A model generated the notes under the pieces. It did no database searches and was not told the origin of the DNA. It was given only the letters and a program-made list of their open reading frames with translations. 29,642 nucleotides of DNA from a virus. The stretch spans positions 1 through 29,642 of the IMG/VR virus record IMGVR_UViG_3300029953_000121; one strand, given 5' to 3'. Positions within the stretch are counted from its first letter, which is position 1, and each line of letters begins with the position of its first letter. Positions 12,117-19,518 of this stretch are shown here, one piece after another. The translations under genes were made by a program, and so were the position numbers.

Positions 12117-12521
12117 ATGGACAACGCAGCCTCCCGGAAAGAAATCCGCCGGAAAGAAAAAGACGCCCGGCTTGCGGAGAAGACTCGCGGCGGGGTCACC
12201 ATCGATCTCATGTCCACCAAAAACGGCCGGGGCTACGTTTGGGATCAACTAACCGCGGCCCACGTATTCTCTACCTCCTACGCACCTGACGCCTTGCAGA
12301 TGGCTTTCGCGGAAGGCGAGCGGAACTCAGGACTACGCCTACTAAACGACATCATCGAATGGTGTCCGGAGCAATTCATTCAAATGATGAGGGAACAAAA
12401 TGAGCGAAGCACCATTGATCACAGAGACGCCGGTAACGACGACGGAGGCCCCGAGTCCTTCCCAGACGACGACCCCGCCGACGACGGAATCCTCCCCGGC
12501 CACGACGTCTACGACGTCTGA
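12117..12521 (+). CDS. Bbp19-like phage protein with an acidic C-terminal extension
   Basis: This 134-aa protein matches, from memory, the Bbp19-like family found between portal and scaffold in BPP-1-type podoviruses: GRGYVWDQLTAAHVFSTSY (about 38-56), FAEGERNSGLRLLNDI (about 64-79) and a terminal MMREQNE. The function is not established. The family core ends near residue 95. Residues about 96-134 are an acidic tail (PDDDPADDG), encoded out of frame with the start of the scaffold gene over 122 bases. It begins one base after the stop of the 31-aa gene. The ribosome-binding site is weak, so coupling is likely. Confidence 0.82.
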   Translation: MDNAASRKEIRRKEKDARLAEKTRGGVTIDLMSTKNGRGYVWDQLTAAHVFSTSYAPDALQMAFAEGERNSGLRLLNDIIEWCPEQFIQMMREQNERSTIDHRDAGNDDGGPESFPDDDPADDGILPGHDVYDV

Positions 12522-13101
12522 CACGACTCTTCTGAATCAGGAAGAGCCGGTTGCCGAAGCCGCCGCTCCTGTCGTCCCGGAAACCTACGCCGATTTCAAA
12601 CTCCCCGAGGGCCAAGCTATCAGCCCCGAGCTCCTCGCTGAGGCCACGCCGATCTTCAAAGAACTCGGCCTGACTCAGGACGCGGCGCAGAAGCTTGTTG
12701 ACTTCTATGCAAAAACCAACGCGGCCGGTATCGACAAACTCTTCAACGACCAACGCGCGGTCCGTCAGGAATGGGCGACGGAATCCAAGACCTACCTCGA
12801 CGCGCTTCCGGGCGGGATCAAGCAGGCCAAGGCCGATCTCTCCGCAGCCAAAAACGCCCTCTTTGCCGGTGCCGATGGAGTCCCCAACGCCGAAAAGATC
12901 ACGCAGTTCAACCGCTTCATGGACATGACCGGCGCCGGAGACAACCCACTGTTCATCGAAGCCTTCACCAAAATGGCGAAGCTTTACACCGAAGGCAAAC
13001 CCGTCACCGGCGGCGGGCCAAGCAAATTCGGCCAGCAGGGCCCCGGGTCGCGCCCGACTGCTGCCGGTGCACTTTACCCCAATCTCACAGGCCAGCCGTA
13101 G
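12400..13101 (+). CDS. Capsid scaffold protein (likely)
   Basis: This 233-aa protein has a Thr/Pro/Ser-rich disordered first 55 residues. A helical core follows with DFKLPEGQAISPELLAEATP and IFKELGLTQDAAQKLVDFYA (about 61-100), a widespread scaffold pattern in short-tailed phages. The end is Gly/Pro-rich (GGGPSKFGQQGPGS). Scaffolds guide prohead assembly and then leave or are degraded. It lies directly before the major capsid gene, the expected place. The start has GAGGGA six bases upstream and no other Met until the C-terminal third, so the long overlap with the preceding gene cannot be removed by moving the start. Confidence 0.85.
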   Translation: MSEAPLITETPVTTTEAPSPSQTTTPPTTESSPATTSTTSDTTLLNQEEPVAEAAAPVVPETYADFKLPEGQAISPELLAEATPIFKELGLTQDAAQKLVDFYAKTNAAGIDKLFNDQRAVRQEWATESKTYLDALPGGIKQAKADLSAAKNALFAGADGVPNAEKITQFNRFMDMTGAGDNPLFIEAFTKMAKLYTEGKPVTGGGPSKFGQQGPGSRPTAAGALYPNLTGQP

Positions 13102-13107
13102 ATACGG

Positions 13108-13136
13108 TTGACAGGCTAGGGCCCAGATGGTTAGTG
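13108..13136 (+). promoter_or_regulatory. Possible promoter before the major capsid gene
   Basis: A perfect -35 TTGACA (13108-13113) is followed 16 bp later by GTTAGT (three of six) or 17 bp later by TTAGTG. The -10 is poor, so this would need an activator or be weak. It is the only sizeable gap (64 bases) in the head genes and lies directly before the most highly expressed gene expected in the operon. Confidence 0.32.
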
Positions 13137-13165
13137 AGCTCCACCCCAACTAAGGAAAACAACTT

Positions 13166-14209
13166 ATGGCAACGATTGGTAACACGGCCCTAACCTACGC
13201 TGACTGGGCCAAGCGCGTCGATGATGGATACAAGATCGCGACGATCATTGAGATTCTTTCTCAGACCAACGAAATCCTCGACGACATCATGGTCGTCGAA
13301 GGCAACCTGCCGACGGGTCACAAGACCACGATCCGTACCGGTCTCCCGCAGGCCACTTGGCGCCTGATGAACACCGGCGTCCCGAACGCGAAGTCCACCA
13401 CCGGCCAGATCGTCGACACCTGTGGTAACCTCGAAACCTACGCGGTTATCGACAAGGACATCGCCGATCTGAACGGCAACACCGCTGAGTTCCGTCTCTC
13501 GGAAGTCCGCGCGTTCCTCGAAGGCATGTCGCAGCAGGTCGCCTCCACGATCATCTACGGCAACCAAGGCGTGAACCCGGAACGTTTCACTGGCTTTGCT
13601 CCGCGTTACTCCACCAAGAACACGGCCAACTCGCAAACCGCGAACAACGTGCTTGACGGCGGCGGCACGGCCTCGACCAACACCTCGATCTGGATCCTGA
13701 CTTGGGGCAACGACACGTGGCATGGTATCTTCCCGAAGGGCAAGATGACCGGCCTCCAACACATCGACATGGGCGAGTGGCCCGTCGCCGATACCTCGGG
13801 CAACACCTACCAAGCCTATCGCGATCACTTCAAATGGGAGATCGGTCTCGTCGGCCGCGATTGGCGTTACTGCGTCCGTATTGCGAACATCGATGTGACC
13901 CAGCTAACCGGCGTCTCAGCCGCGAATCTGCTCAACCTCCTCGTCCGCGGTCTCTATCGTCTGCCCACGGCGCCGTCCACTGCCGCTGCGGTTCAGACCT
14001 CCGACACCCCGGAAGTCCGCTCCGACATGGGCCGCACGGTTATCTACTGCAACCGCGTGATTCGCACCTACCTCGATCTGCAAGCGATGAATAAAACGAA
14101 TGTACTCCTGCAATTGAGCGAGTTCGACGGTAAAGTCGTTACCACGTTCAGAGGCATTCCGGTCAGAACTTGTGACGCGATATTGAATAATGAGGCGCAG
14201 GTAGTGTGA
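13166..14209 (+). CDS. Major capsid protein
   Basis: This 347-aa protein begins MATIGNTALTYADWAKRVDD. It carries the EILSQTNEILDDIMVVEGN and TTIRTGLPQATWRLMNTGVP segments typical of BPP-1/P22-like podovirus major capsid proteins. The end has the RVIRTYLDLQA and FRGIPVRTCDAIL pattern of the same family. These have an HK97-type fold. It forms the shell of the head. AAGGA is nine bases before the ATG. Codon use is very GC-rich, as expected for an abundant protein: one line counted by hand (13501-13560) has 38 G or C in 60. Scaffold lies upstream and the Bbp16-like gene downstream. Confidence 0.95.
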   Translation: MATIGNTALTYADWAKRVDDGYKIATIIEILSQTNEILDDIMVVEGNLPTGHKTTIRTGLPQATWRLMNTGVPNAKSTTGQIVDTCGNLETYAVIDKDIADLNGNTAEFRLSEVRAFLEGMSQQVASTIIYGNQGVNPERFTGFAPRYSTKNTANSQTANNVLDGGGTASTNTSIWILTWGNDTWHGIFPKGKMTGLQHIDMGEWPVADTSGNTYQAYRDHFKWEIGLVGRDWRYCVRIANIDVTQLTGVSAANLLNLLVRGLYRLPTAPSTAAAVQTSDTPEVRSDMGRTVIYCNRVIRTYLDLQAMNKTNVLLQLSEFDGKVVTTFRGIPVRTCDAILNNEAQVV

Positions 14210-14254
14210 GTTTTCCAGCGACTTCGCTGAACTAAATTGAAAGGTAAACATGAT

Positions 14255-14812
14255 ATGATCATTGACGGATTCTTCCTCTTCACTGGCACGTCGAACGGCG
14301 CCTCGGGCGGTATTACTTCCACCGCCAATACCGACGCACCGACCATCGGCACTCAGGACTCCTCGAACATCGTGGATATCGGCGTTAAATCCGGCGTCCC
14401 GTCCTCGGCTGCTGGCGGCGGCGCCCGCGATCTCGGCATCGGCGACAAGCCGGGGCTTAAGGTCCTGATTCAGGTCACCACGGCTTTCACCGGCGGTACC
14501 TCGTTGCAGGCTCAGATCCAAGGCGCGCCGGATAACGGCGTGGGCGCTCCCGGTACGTGGTACCCGTTCTGGACTTCGCAGGCGATCGCGGAAGCTGCTC
14601 TCCAACCCGGCGCCGACATCGGCAACATCTTCATGCCGCAGCCGGAACCAGGACAGCCCATGCCGCGATTCCTAAAAGTCACCTTCATCTCCGTCGGTAC
14701 CCACACCGCCGGTCAGGTCGAAGCGGCGATCGTTCTCGATCAGATCTCTCAGGTCCAGTCTGCTACAGGCCAACTCTCCGGCTATCCCGCCGGCCTCACC
14801 GTCGCGAACTAA
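14255..14812 (+). CDS. Bbp16-like capsid-associated protein
   Basis: This 185-aa protein begins MIIDGFFLFTGTSNG. It contains SNIVDIGVKSG (about 37-47), LGIGDKPGLKVLIQV, and a C-terminal PRFLKVTFISVGTHTAGQVE, matching the Bbp16-like family that follows the major capsid gene in BPP-1-type phages. BPP-1 has a cement-like protein at this position, so a stabilising shell role is likely by analogy. The ATG at 14255 is used. An upstream in-frame TTG at 14237 would add six residues but lacks a ribosome-binding site at a good distance. An ATG at 14250 runs straight into a stop. Confidence 0.85.
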   Translation: MIIDGFFLFTGTSNGASGGITSTANTDAPTIGTQDSSNIVDIGVKSGVPSSAAGGGARDLGIGDKPGLKVLIQVTTAFTGGTSLQAQIQGAPDNGVGAPGTWYPFWTSQAIAEAALQPGADIGNIFMPQPEPGQPMPRFLKVTFISVGTHTAGQVEAAIVLDQISQVQSATGQLSGYPAGLTVAN

Positions 14813-14825
14813 GGAGTACCCCGCT

Positions 14826-15470
14826 ATGACTCTCAAGAAACTTCTCCTTGGGGCTGTGGCGGGGGCGCTCTTCGCGTCCTCGGCCGTGGCTCAGGTTAAC
14901 TTCGTTCCGCAGGTCGGCGTGACCTCCGGTTACGGCGCCAAGGCCACCTACTCCTCGGCGTTCTTCGGTCTCGTCCCGCCGGCCTCGGCTACGGACGTGG
15001 TCTGCATCGCGGCTTCGGCTTCGAAAACGATCCGCGTTCAGCGCCTTGTCATCGGTGGTACGGGTACCGCGGTCTCGCTGCCGATTCAGGTCCTGCGCCG
15101 TGCAGCCCTCGATACCGGCGGCACGATCGGTCTGACCACAGCCAACCCCGGCATTGTCACGCAGATCTCCTCGCGTGATACTAACGCGTCACCCAACCTC
15201 TCGGCCTCGGCGGCGTTGGTTTCCTACACGGCGGTTCCCACGATCAACGACGCGGCCCCTGTCTATGTTGACTCCGGCCTCCTCGGCGTTGTGGCTACCA
15301 CCGTCGGCACCCCCACCCCGCAAACGGTCTTCGATTGGGGTCGTGATACCGAGAACCTGATCCAGACCCCGACTTTGGCCAAAGGCTCCACGCAGCAACT
15401 CTGCGTGAATTTCGGCGGCGTCTCCACGACCTCGTCGCTCAATGGCCAGATCACTTGGACCGAAGAATAA
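14826..15470 (+). CDS. Exported beta-rich protein, function unknown
   Basis: This 214-aa protein has a clear Sec signal peptide (MTLKKLLLGAVAGALFASSAVA, cleavage before Gln23). The mature part is Thr/Ser/Ala/Val-rich and beta-like, with few charges and two Cys (near residues 60 and 193) that could form a disulfide in the periplasm. AAGGAG lies upstream of the ATG and the gene follows the Bbp16-like gene by 13 bases, so it belongs to the capsid operon. Phage virion proteins rarely have signal peptides. It could be a surface modifier or a periplasmic superinfection-exclusion factor. Neither is shown by the sequence. Confidence 0.82.
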   Translation: MTLKKLLLGAVAGALFASSAVAQVNFVPQVGVTSGYGAKATYSSAFFGLVPPASATDVVCIAASASKTIRVQRLVIGGTGTAVSLPIQVLRRAALDTGGTIGLTTANPGIVTQISSRDTNASPNLSASAALVSYTAVPTINDAAPVYVDSGLLGVVATTVGTPTPQTVFDWGRDTENLIQTPTLAKGSTQQLCVNFGGVSTTSSLNGQITWTEE

Positions 15471-15487
15471 CCTGAAAGGCAGCCATC

Positions 15488-15940
15488 ATGTTCAAACATC
15501 TTCTACTTGCCTTGTGCGTGGTGGCTGGCCTCTGGTCGCCCACCGCCGCGGATGCTCAGGCCATTGGCGGGGCCAACACCATCATCTGTAACAAGACCGC
15601 GGTCTTCTCCGGAGTCACCGGGGTTACCTCGCTCATTGCCGGAGTCGCGGGTAAAATCATCTCGATCTGCGGCTGGCATGTAACCTCGAACTCGGCCACC
15701 GCGGCTACCTTCCAGATCACCTCCGGCACCCAGACCACCACCGCTTGCGACACCGGCACAGTCAACATCACCCCGGCGCTTAGCATCCTCAACACCGCGC
15801 CGTCGGCTGATCACATCGACTTCGCTATCGCCTCCGCTGGTGCCCCCGGCATTGGTGGATCTGCGGTGTCATCCCCGGCGATCTGCGTCAACCCATCCAT
15901 CACCGGTATTTCCGGTCTCGTCTACTATTCCCAATACTAA
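15488..15940 (+). CDS. Exported Cys-containing small protein, function unknown
   Basis: This 150-aa protein has a Sec signal peptide (MFKHLLLALCVVAGLW then SPTAADA, cleavage before Gln24). The mature part has four Cys residues (ICNK, ICGW, ACDT, ICVN), enough for two disulfides, and a Ser/Thr/Gly-rich beta character with a GAPGIGGSAV turn. AAAGG lies 9-10 bases before the ATG. It follows the previous exported protein by 17 bases and looks like a second protein of the same style. No family is recognised. Disulfides would fit a folded periplasmic or surface protein rather than a cytoplasmic capsid part. Confidence 0.82.
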   Translation: MFKHLLLALCVVAGLWSPTAADAQAIGGANTIICNKTAVFSGVTGVTSLIAGVAGKIISICGWHVTSNSATAATFQITSGTQTTTACDTGTVNITPALSILNTAPSADHIDFAIASAGAPGIGGSAVSSPAICVNPSITGISGLVYYSQY

Positions 15941-15952
15941 CGGAGAACTACC

Positions 15953-16507
15953 ATGGCCCGCTGGCGCCTGACACAGAAGCATTACCTCAACGTCCCCGGT
16001 ACTGAGTTCGAGTACCGCGAGACCACCCACTACGGAAAGCAGATTAAAAAGAACTTCCCGGTCCCGATGTATCTCGATCCCGAGAACCCCGGCGATTGTA
16101 ACTACAACCAAGACGGCGAATCGCGCGCGGGCAATGCCAACACCCCCGGCGAGATCATCGTGGCTTGGGCCGATGGCACCGAGAAGCCCCGGGACATCAT
16201 CTTCACCGGTTCACCTACCCTCGACATGGTCCCGCTTGACGACGCTGCCCGCGCTGCCTCGGCCGAAATGTCCGGTGGTTGGGGCAGGGCGTTCATTGGC
16301 GAAGACGACGAAGAAGGTGGCTACACCAACCGCCTCCTCCACGAACTCACCGAGACCCTGAACTCGTTCAACGGCACGGCTAAGCCTTCCTCGGCGGTTC
16401 CCGATGACAACCGGATCGCGGGGCTCGAAGCGCAGGTCAAGCAGATGCTTGAAATGAATCTCGCGCTTGTTGCCAAGCTTGAGCCCACGAATAGCAAAAG
16501 GATCTAA
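15953..16507 (+). CDS. Conserved podovirus protein, function unknown
   Basis: This 184-aa protein begins MARWRLTQKHYLNVPGTEFE. It continues with EYRETTHYGKQIKKNFPVPMYLDP. I recognise this opening from hypothetical proteins of other short-tailed phages, where it lies near the capsid genes. A GEIIVAWAD strand (about 66-74) follows, then an acidic FIGEDDEEGG stretch. The C-terminal 35 residues form a likely coiled coil (AGLEAQVKQMLEMNLALVAK), suggesting oligomerisation. GGAG lies nine bases before the ATG. Function unknown. Confidence 0.82.
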   Translation: MARWRLTQKHYLNVPGTEFEYRETTHYGKQIKKNFPVPMYLDPENPGDCNYNQDGESRAGNANTPGEIIVAWADGTEKPRDIIFTGSPTLDMVPLDDAARAASAEMSGGWGRAFIGEDDEEGGYTNRLLHELTETLNSFNGTAKPSSAVPDDNRIAGLEAQVKQMLEMNLALVAKLEPTNSKRI

Positions 16508-16510
16508 CCC

Positions 16511-16912
16511 ATGTTCACTTCCGGCGGTGGCGCCTCGCCAGTCGGCCCTACTTCGGGCGGAAAGGTTTATGCCTTCAACAACGTAGGTACATCGCCGGAA
16601 GTTGTGGCTCCGGCCAATTCCAAACGTACGGTGATTACTTTTGATAACCCCGGTGCGGTAGACGTGATTGTCTTTCCTGTGTTAGCGCAGGCGGTCAATC
16701 CAACATGGACCGCGGCTACCAGTCTTGACTCAGGCGCAACCAGTATCTCTAATGTCGCTTTGACTCCCACAGCCTTACTCCTCGGTGGTGGCTATCGTAT
16801 CTACGGCAACGGCGGAACGCGGACATTCTCCGGCGAGTGCCAAGGCGCGTGGCAGGCTCTCGCGATCACCGGTTCAGGCAACGCATTGACCGTAACGGAT
16901 TCAAACATATGA
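16511..16912 (+). CDS. Beta-rich small protein before the tailspike
   Basis: This 133-aa protein begins MFTSGGGASPVGPTSGG. It then reads as alternating strands (RTVITFDNPGAVDVIVFPVL and TALLLGGGYRIYGNGG), suggesting a jelly-roll-like fold as in small head-decoration or fibre-associated proteins. It follows AAAGGATCTAACCC, the same 14-base leader style used by three early genes. Its TGA overlaps the tailspike ATG as ATGA, so it is translationally coupled to it. A structural accessory of the tailspike is the simplest reading, but it is not proven. Confidence 0.78.
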   Translation: MFTSGGGASPVGPTSGGKVYAFNNVGTSPEVVAPANSKRTVITFDNPGAVDVIVFPVLAQAVNPTWTAATSLDSGATSISNVALTPTALLLGGGYRIYGNGGTRTFSGECQGAWQALAITGSGNALTVTDSNI

Positions 16913-18501
16913 GAAAGCTCTTCCTCCTACTCTCTTTGCTTTGGGCCACTACAGCCTCAGCACAATATGCAACTACGGCCCCTACTCGGCCCACCGGAGA
17001 TAATTCCAACGCGATCGCGACAACGGCGTTTGTGTCAAATCATAGCGCTGTTGAATTACCTGCGGCAACCACATTGCAACTCTACGCGGGCAGCGGCGTT
17101 GCTGGTGTTGCCTCTGTCTTCACGCCCGGCACCAATGTCATGGCGGCGTTACAGGCATCTATAAACGCCTCTGGTGGTTTATCTAATGTTTCCGGAGCAA
17201 TAACTGCTGGTAACTGCCTTCGCTGGGGGCCGGGGATACAAGATGCTGGCGCGGCCTGTGGTGCGGGCGGTGGTTCTGGCACTGTTGCCTCAGGCACTAA
17301 AGGGCAATTCTCTTACTACGCTGCAAACGGTACAATGGTTTCCGGTATCTTTGGTTGTTTACCAATCGAGGCTTACGGCGGAAGCACAGCAAACTCCGAC
17401 AACACCACAGCTCTTGCGGCAGCCTTCGCGGCCTTACCCACCAATGGTGGTTGTATTTTATTCGGCCCGGGTAAGTACACCTTTACTTCGAATAATACCC
17501 TTACACTACCTGCCGGAACGTTGAACTTTAATCTTACTCTGAGTGGGACTGGTAAGGAGGTCACGACGCTTTATTGGGCGTCAGCGATAAGCAACGCTTT
17601 AACCATCGCCCTCAACGCCTCTGCGCATACAGCAACCGTGCGTGACATGACGTTTGCTACAGGCGCCGTGGGCGGTGGTACGGCGTTGAATATCACACAG
17701 TCTGTTTATGAAACCTTCGCGCCTACTACGATAGAAAATGTGGTGTTTCGTGGTGTGGATGGGATCAGTGTTGCTGATTATTGGAATATCGGTGTTAATA
17801 TATTAGGCCTTTCCAACACCCGATTTAACAATGATGACTTTTATGGTACCGGCACGACTGGCGTTGGCGCATGGATTGCGGGTGTCAATGCCGGTGGTTA
17901 TTCCTTTAGTGCAATATTTACCAATTGCGGCTGGTGGGCACAGAATGTCGGCGTTCTTTACGGAAGCTATGTTCAGGACATTCAGATCAGTAACTCAACT
18001 TTCGGCGGCAACACGTTTGTTTCTACCAATGCCGGCGAGCTTGGCAGTCTTCTTGCATTGGAGATTAGCAACAACCAGATCAGTGCAAATGTTTACGGTC
18101 TTTCGCTTGCGACAGGAGTTGAGCAAATACAGGTTTCAAATAACCTGTTCTATATTCAGCCTAATTACGTAGGTGTTTACTGTTTAGCTTGCCAAGGCGG
18201 AACTATCACAGGCAATGTCTTTTATAGCGCCCCCGGCACACCATCATCCAATGTTGGCGTTTATGTTGGTACATCAGCAGGGTCTATGCCGATGATGATC
18301 GCGGGCAATACATTTTATCAATTAGCGAATGGCATAAATTTAGCTGCTGGGTCAAGCCAAGTCACGGTTACAGGCAACGGCTATTACGGAAACACCAACG
18401 CTTACCTCAATTCCGGTACAGGCAATGTCGTTGGCGCGAGTTGCTCCGGAACCCCGTCGACTAACTTCTTTGTACTCAACGGTATGGTCACGCATTGTTA
18501 G
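16909..18501 (+). CDS. Tailspike-like beta-helix protein with a signal peptide
   Basis: This 530-aa protein begins with a signal peptide (MRKLFLLLSLLWATTASA, cleavage before Gln19). RPTGDNSNAIATTAFVSNH (27-45) follows, a motif common in phage tail fibres. Residues about 150-520 show parallel beta-helix features: TFNNDDFYGTG-like turns and repeated ISNSTFGG, ISNNQISAN, VSNNLFY and ITGNVFY strands, as in pectate-lyase-type polysaccharide depolymerases. Such tailspikes bind and cut host surface glycans. Three Cys lie in the last 125 residues. Its DNA is more AT-rich than the capsid gene: lines 17521 and 18301 have 28 and 25 G or C in 60. A tailspike with a signal peptide is unusual. Confidence 0.82.
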   Translation: MRKLFLLLSLLWATTASAQYATTAPTRPTGDNSNAIATTAFVSNHSAVELPAATTLQLYAGSGVAGVASVFTPGTNVMAALQASINASGGLSNVSGAITAGNCLRWGPGIQDAGAACGAGGGSGTVASGTKGQFSYYAANGTMVSGIFGCLPIEAYGGSTANSDNTTALAAAFAALPTNGGCILFGPGKYTFTSNNTLTLPAGTLNFNLTLSGTGKEVTTLYWASAISNALTIALNASAHTATVRDMTFATGAVGGGTALNITQSVYETFAPTTIENVVFRGVDGISVADYWNIGVNILGLSNTRFNNDDFYGTGTTGVGAWIAGVNAGGYSFSAIFTNCGWWAQNVGVLYGSYVQDIQISNSTFGGNTFVSTNAGELGSLLALEISNNQISANVYGLSLATGVEQIQVSNNLFYIQPNYVGVYCLACQGGTITGNVFYSAPGTPSSNVGVYVGTSAGSMPMMIAGNTFYQLANGINLAAGSSQVTVTGNGYYGNTNAYLNSGTGNVVGASCSGTPSTNFFVLNGMVTHC

Positions 18502-18517
18502 AAGGAGCACCAAAGAA

Positions 18518-18940
18518 ATGAGCGACGAAGAGATCTATTTAAAACAAATCGCACGGGATATGCATGAAACTCTCTTGCATATACGCGAGGTCGTCAAGTA
18601 CATGAAAGATGCCGAGACTGAGGTTCCGGAAAAGATGCGCCGGTTCTTGATGTACTTTCATGACATTCATGACCTGCGGGATCTTTATCATCAGGGAGGG
18701 CAAGAACCGCCGGTCTACATCAGGCGCGAAATCGAGAAATGCGACGACCGACTTCGGCATCTTCTCGAGGATGCCTACGCAGACGGCGGGGCTTTTGAAA
18801 AGATCCGCCAAGAAATGTCGAAACGGTCTGGTAACAAATACGACCACACTGTTCTTTTAGCCTCACCAACGGAGCAAAGCAATGAAACAGGGAACGGGAA
18901 AGAAGACGACGGCGCCCAAGGAAGCCTCGAAGGTATTTAA
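18518..18940 (+). CDS. Charged helical protein, function unknown
   Basis: This 140-aa protein begins MSDEEIYLKQIARDMHETLL. It is almost entirely helical and charged through residue about 110 (IREVVKYMKDAETEVPEKMR, IHDLRDLYHQGG, IEKCDDRLRHLLEDAY). It then has a hydrophilic tail that overlaps the next gene by 59 bases. GAAGGAG lies 10-11 bases before the ATG, a little distant. An upstream frame extension to 18425 runs inside the tailspike gene and is not credible. The family is not recognised. It could be an adaptor or chaperone for nearby tail proteins, judged only from position. Confidence 0.8.
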   Translation: MSDEEIYLKQIARDMHETLLHIREVVKYMKDAETEVPEKMRRFLMYFHDIHDLRDLYHQGGQEPPVYIRREIEKCDDRLRHLLEDAYADGGAFEKIRQEMSKRSGNKYDHTVLLASPTEQSNETGNGKEDDGAQGSLEGI

Positions 18941-19085
18941 ACCCAGCCTCGGGGCGATTGCGAGAATGGGGGCTACAGAGAATAATTTCAAGAAGCCGCC
19001 AGCCGAAACCAAAAAGATCGGAACTTCGGCGCCCCGATCAACAGTCACCAAGCATCACACCGGCAGCCAAGGAAAGCACAAATGA
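18882..19085 (+). CDS. 67-aa Lys-rich disordered protein
   Basis: The product begins MKQGTGKKTTAPKEASKVF and ends TKHHTGSQGKHK. It has a strongly positive charge and little hydrophobic content, so it is probably disordered and may bind nucleic acid or acidic partners. GGAG lies seven bases before the ATG. It overlaps the upstream gene by 59 bases out of frame and the next gene by four bases (ATGA), a very compact arrangement. It resembles the 65-aa protein at 19318-19515 in being basic, Gly/Pro/Lys-rich and preceded by an acidic helical partner. Confidence 0.72.
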   Translation: MKQGTGKKTTAPKEASKVFKPSLGAIARMGATENNFKKPPAETKKIGTSAPRSTVTKHHTGSQGKHK

Positions 19086-19318
19086 GAGACACGTTTGAAT
19101 ACCTCAGCCTGCTCTTCACGCTCGATGAGAAACTCCGCGGGCACCCGGGTTATCCTGAGATCAAGAAGGCACTGGCCCGCGAAGTCAAGGACATCGAAGA
19201 AAGCTTCGCCCCGGTTCCGCATGATGTCTTCCCATCGGTCGCGGTCTTTCCGGAAAACTCCGGCGTGATTCAGAAGGAAACCGAAGCCGAAGTCCAACCC
19301 AGCGATCGGAGGTTCTGA
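19082..19318 (+). CDS. 78-aa acidic helical protein
   Basis: The product begins MRDTFEYLSLLFTLDEKLRG. Residues 1-42 form a charged helical region with EIKKALAREVKDIEESF. The rest is Pro/Val/Glu-rich (VFPSVAVFPENSG). No membrane or catalytic motif is visible. It overlaps both neighbours (ATGA upstream and TGATG downstream), so it is made in fixed ratio with them. The last codons contain the GGAGG ribosome-binding site of the next gene. Function unknown. Confidence 0.78.
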   Translation: MRDTFEYLSLLFTLDEKLRGHPGYPEIKKALAREVKDIEESFAPVPHDVFPSVAVFPENSGVIQKETEAEVQPSDRRF

Positions 19319-19515
19319 TGTCCAAGATCCCCACCACCCCCGGCGGCCGCGCGATTCCGGGCAAGCTCTCCTACAAACCCCCGGTCGGCCCAAAGCTCTC
19401 GCATAAAGCCCACAGCAACGGCCAGGCCTTCGAAACCAAAGGCAACACCAGCGGCGGCGCCAAATCCATGTCTCCCTGCAATCATGGTAACTGCGGCACA
19501 CAGCATAAAGGCTGA
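19318..19515 (+). CDS. 65-aa Gly/Pro/Ser/Lys-rich small protein
   Basis: The product begins MSKIPTTPGGRAIPGKLSYK. It is rich in Gly, Pro, Ser and Lys, ending with a Cys/His cluster (SPCNHGNCGTQHKG). The spacing C-x-H-x2-C-x4-H resembles a small zinc-binding knuckle, so metal or nucleic-acid binding is possible. The start follows GGAGG closely and overlaps the upstream stop. The tail-tubular A gene begins four bases after its stop. The Cys/His end sits in a basic disordered context and no family is recognised. Confidence 0.75.
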   Translation: MSKIPTTPGGRAIPGKLSYKPPVGPKLSHKAHSNGQAFETKGNTSGGAKSMSPCNHGNCGTQHKG

Positions 19516-19518
19516 GTC

